Positions 32,094 through 32,852 of a stretch of 32,852 bases of DNA are shown here, piece after piece (the first letter of the stretch is position 1; every line of letters begins with the position of its first letter). Position numbers and translations under genes: made by a program. Below the pieces are notes generated by a model, which was given only the letters and a program-made list of their open reading frames with translations, was not told the origin of the DNA and made no database searches. Source of the stretch: Limisphaerales bacterium (GTDB taxonomy: Bacteria > Verrucomicrobiota > Verrucomicrobiia > Limisphaerales > UBA11358); the NCBI GenBank assembly GCA_025360325.1, contig JANYCI010000270.1, positions 1-32,852 of the forward strand. Reading direction: 5' to 3'.

Positions 32094-32852
32094 TTGAGCC
32101 TCCAACTCCACATCAACGACCAATCGCTTGTCACCGCGCCCGGCGCGACGATCTTTGATTGCGCCGCTGCGCTCGTCATCAAAGTCCCGACCTCGTGCAA
32201 CAAAAACGGCAAATGCCGCGAGTGTCTCGTGGAAATCACCGAGGGCATGGAACTGCTCTCGCCGCGCACGCCGGAGGAAAATCATCTGCGCGAAAAATTC
32301 CGCCTCTCCTGCCGCTGCAAAATAAATTCCACTTCCGGCGTCGTCCGCTGCCACACGCTGCGGCGCGGCGAAATGCGCATCGAACGTCACGCGTTTGAAC
32401 TGCCAACCTCCCACAAAAAATTACAACTTGATCCCGCCGTCACGCGCGATGGCGAACGCATCTTGCTCGACGGTGTTGAAATCGCCCGCTCCACCGCGCC
32501 GATTCACGGCCTCGCGATGGATTTGGGAACGACAACTGTGGTCGTGCGTTTGCTGAATTTGGAGACCGGCGAAGTCGTGGCCGATGCCTCTTTTGAAAAC
32601 CCCCAGCGCTTCGGCGGCTCCGACGTGATGGCGCGGATTCAGTTCGATACGAATGACAAAAGTCGCCTGCTCCAGCGCACGCTCACCGGTTATCTCTCGC
32701 ACGCCATCGAAGAATTTCCCGTGGATCCATTGACGATTTACGAAGTCGTCGTCGCCGGTAATTCCACGATGCGCGACATATTTTTTCGGCTCAACGTCCA
32801 TTCCATCGGCCAAAGCCCGTATCGTTCGCTGACGGAGTTGGAAATGGAAGAA
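32094..32852 (+). CDS. 2Fe-2S ferredoxin/ASKHA protein (RACo-like, DUF4445 type), 3' end outside window
   Basis: The reading frame is open to the window end; 253 residues are visible. A TGA at 32073 closes the frame upstream, and the only start between is TTG at 32094. The N-terminal ferredoxin-type domain has Cys35-x5-Cys41-x2-Cys44 (TSCNKNGKCREC) and Cys73 in RLSCRCK, a 2Fe-2S pattern. A linker leads to an ASKHA nucleotide-binding domain from about residue 142 with LAMDLGTTTVVVRLL, FENPQRFGGSDVMARI and VVVAGNSTMRDIFF. Such proteins (RACo) reactivate corrinoid proteins by ATP-dependent reduction; methyltransferase partners are expected nearby, probably beyond this window. The TTG start is unusual but forced by the frame. 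Confidence 0.85.
   Translation, partial: MSLQLHINDQSLVTAPGATIFDCAAALVIKVPTSCNKNGKCRECLVEITEGMELLSPRTPEENHLREKFRLSCRCKINSTSGVVRCHTLRRGEMRIERHAFELPTSHKKLQLDPAVTRDGERILLDGVEIARSTAPIHGLAMDLGTTTVVVRLLNLETGEVVADASFENPQRFGGSDVMARIQFDTNDKSRLLQRTLTGYLSHAIEEFPVDPLTIYEVVVAGNSTMRDIFFRLNVHSIGQSPYRSLTELEMEE

Overview
The window looks like a chromosomal segment from a Verrucomicrobiota bacterium, probably of the Pedosphaera/Limisphaerales type. The clues are a 51-residue PVC-type small basic protein (9831), a PEP-CTERM secreted protein (8104), secreted proteins with a verrucomicrobial C-terminal tail (17565, 21682), a GxxExxY protein (28826), and many intergenic palindromic repeats of kinds common in this phylum. 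It carries ordinary housekeeping genes mixed with carbohydrate genes. No rRNA, tRNA, CRISPR array, phage or transposase gene was seen. The lineage call is inference from gene content.

Layout. 1-2300: the 3' part of a CNNM/CBS membrane protein, a nested palindrome and a carotenoid-synthesis-type membrane protein. 2368-7953: an AraC regulator divergent from a GDP-mannose 3,5-epimerase-like gene, then a GHMP-kinase-like gene, a secreted GH29 fucosidase-like enzyme and a tandem nucleotidyltransferase. This is a plausible sugar release and nucleotide-sugar cluster. 8104-9683: a PEP-CTERM protein and a secreted esterase. 9831-13324: the small basic protein, an RluB-like pseudouridine synthase, an SH3-domain protein, folD and a small conserved protein. 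13333-17312: EVE protein, PLP-binding YggS, a small unknown protein, a lipoprotein, a TPR protein and mtnA. 17565-22887: a secreted repeat protein, a short CxxC ORF, a GH43-like enzyme and an SMP-30-like protein. 22945-25119: a broken zeta-toxin-like gene and glnS. 25454-30424: typA, then pgk, a GxxExxY gene in an inverted-repeat unit, tpiA and secG. 30756 to the end: a ROK regulator and, divergent from it, the start of a ferredoxin-ASKHA (RACo-like) protein that runs off the window.

How the genes fit together. The GH29 enzyme could release an L-fucose- or L-galactose-type sugar outside the cytoplasm. The kinase-like protein and nucleotidyltransferase could activate a sugar, and the epimerase could connect GDP-L-galactose and GDP-D-mannose. 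The AraC protein is placed to control this, but every substrate is inferred. pgk, tpiA and secG form the usual glycolysis/secretion neighbourhood, split here by the GxxExxY unit.

The strongest unusual signals are: a GxxExxY gene bounded by a perfect 31-bp inverted repeat, the right arm of which encodes the protein's C-terminus; two gene-less palindromes built on similar short-period motifs; an in-frame AT-rich insertion in mtnA; a zeta-toxin pseudogene; and the four-gene nucleotide-sugar cluster.
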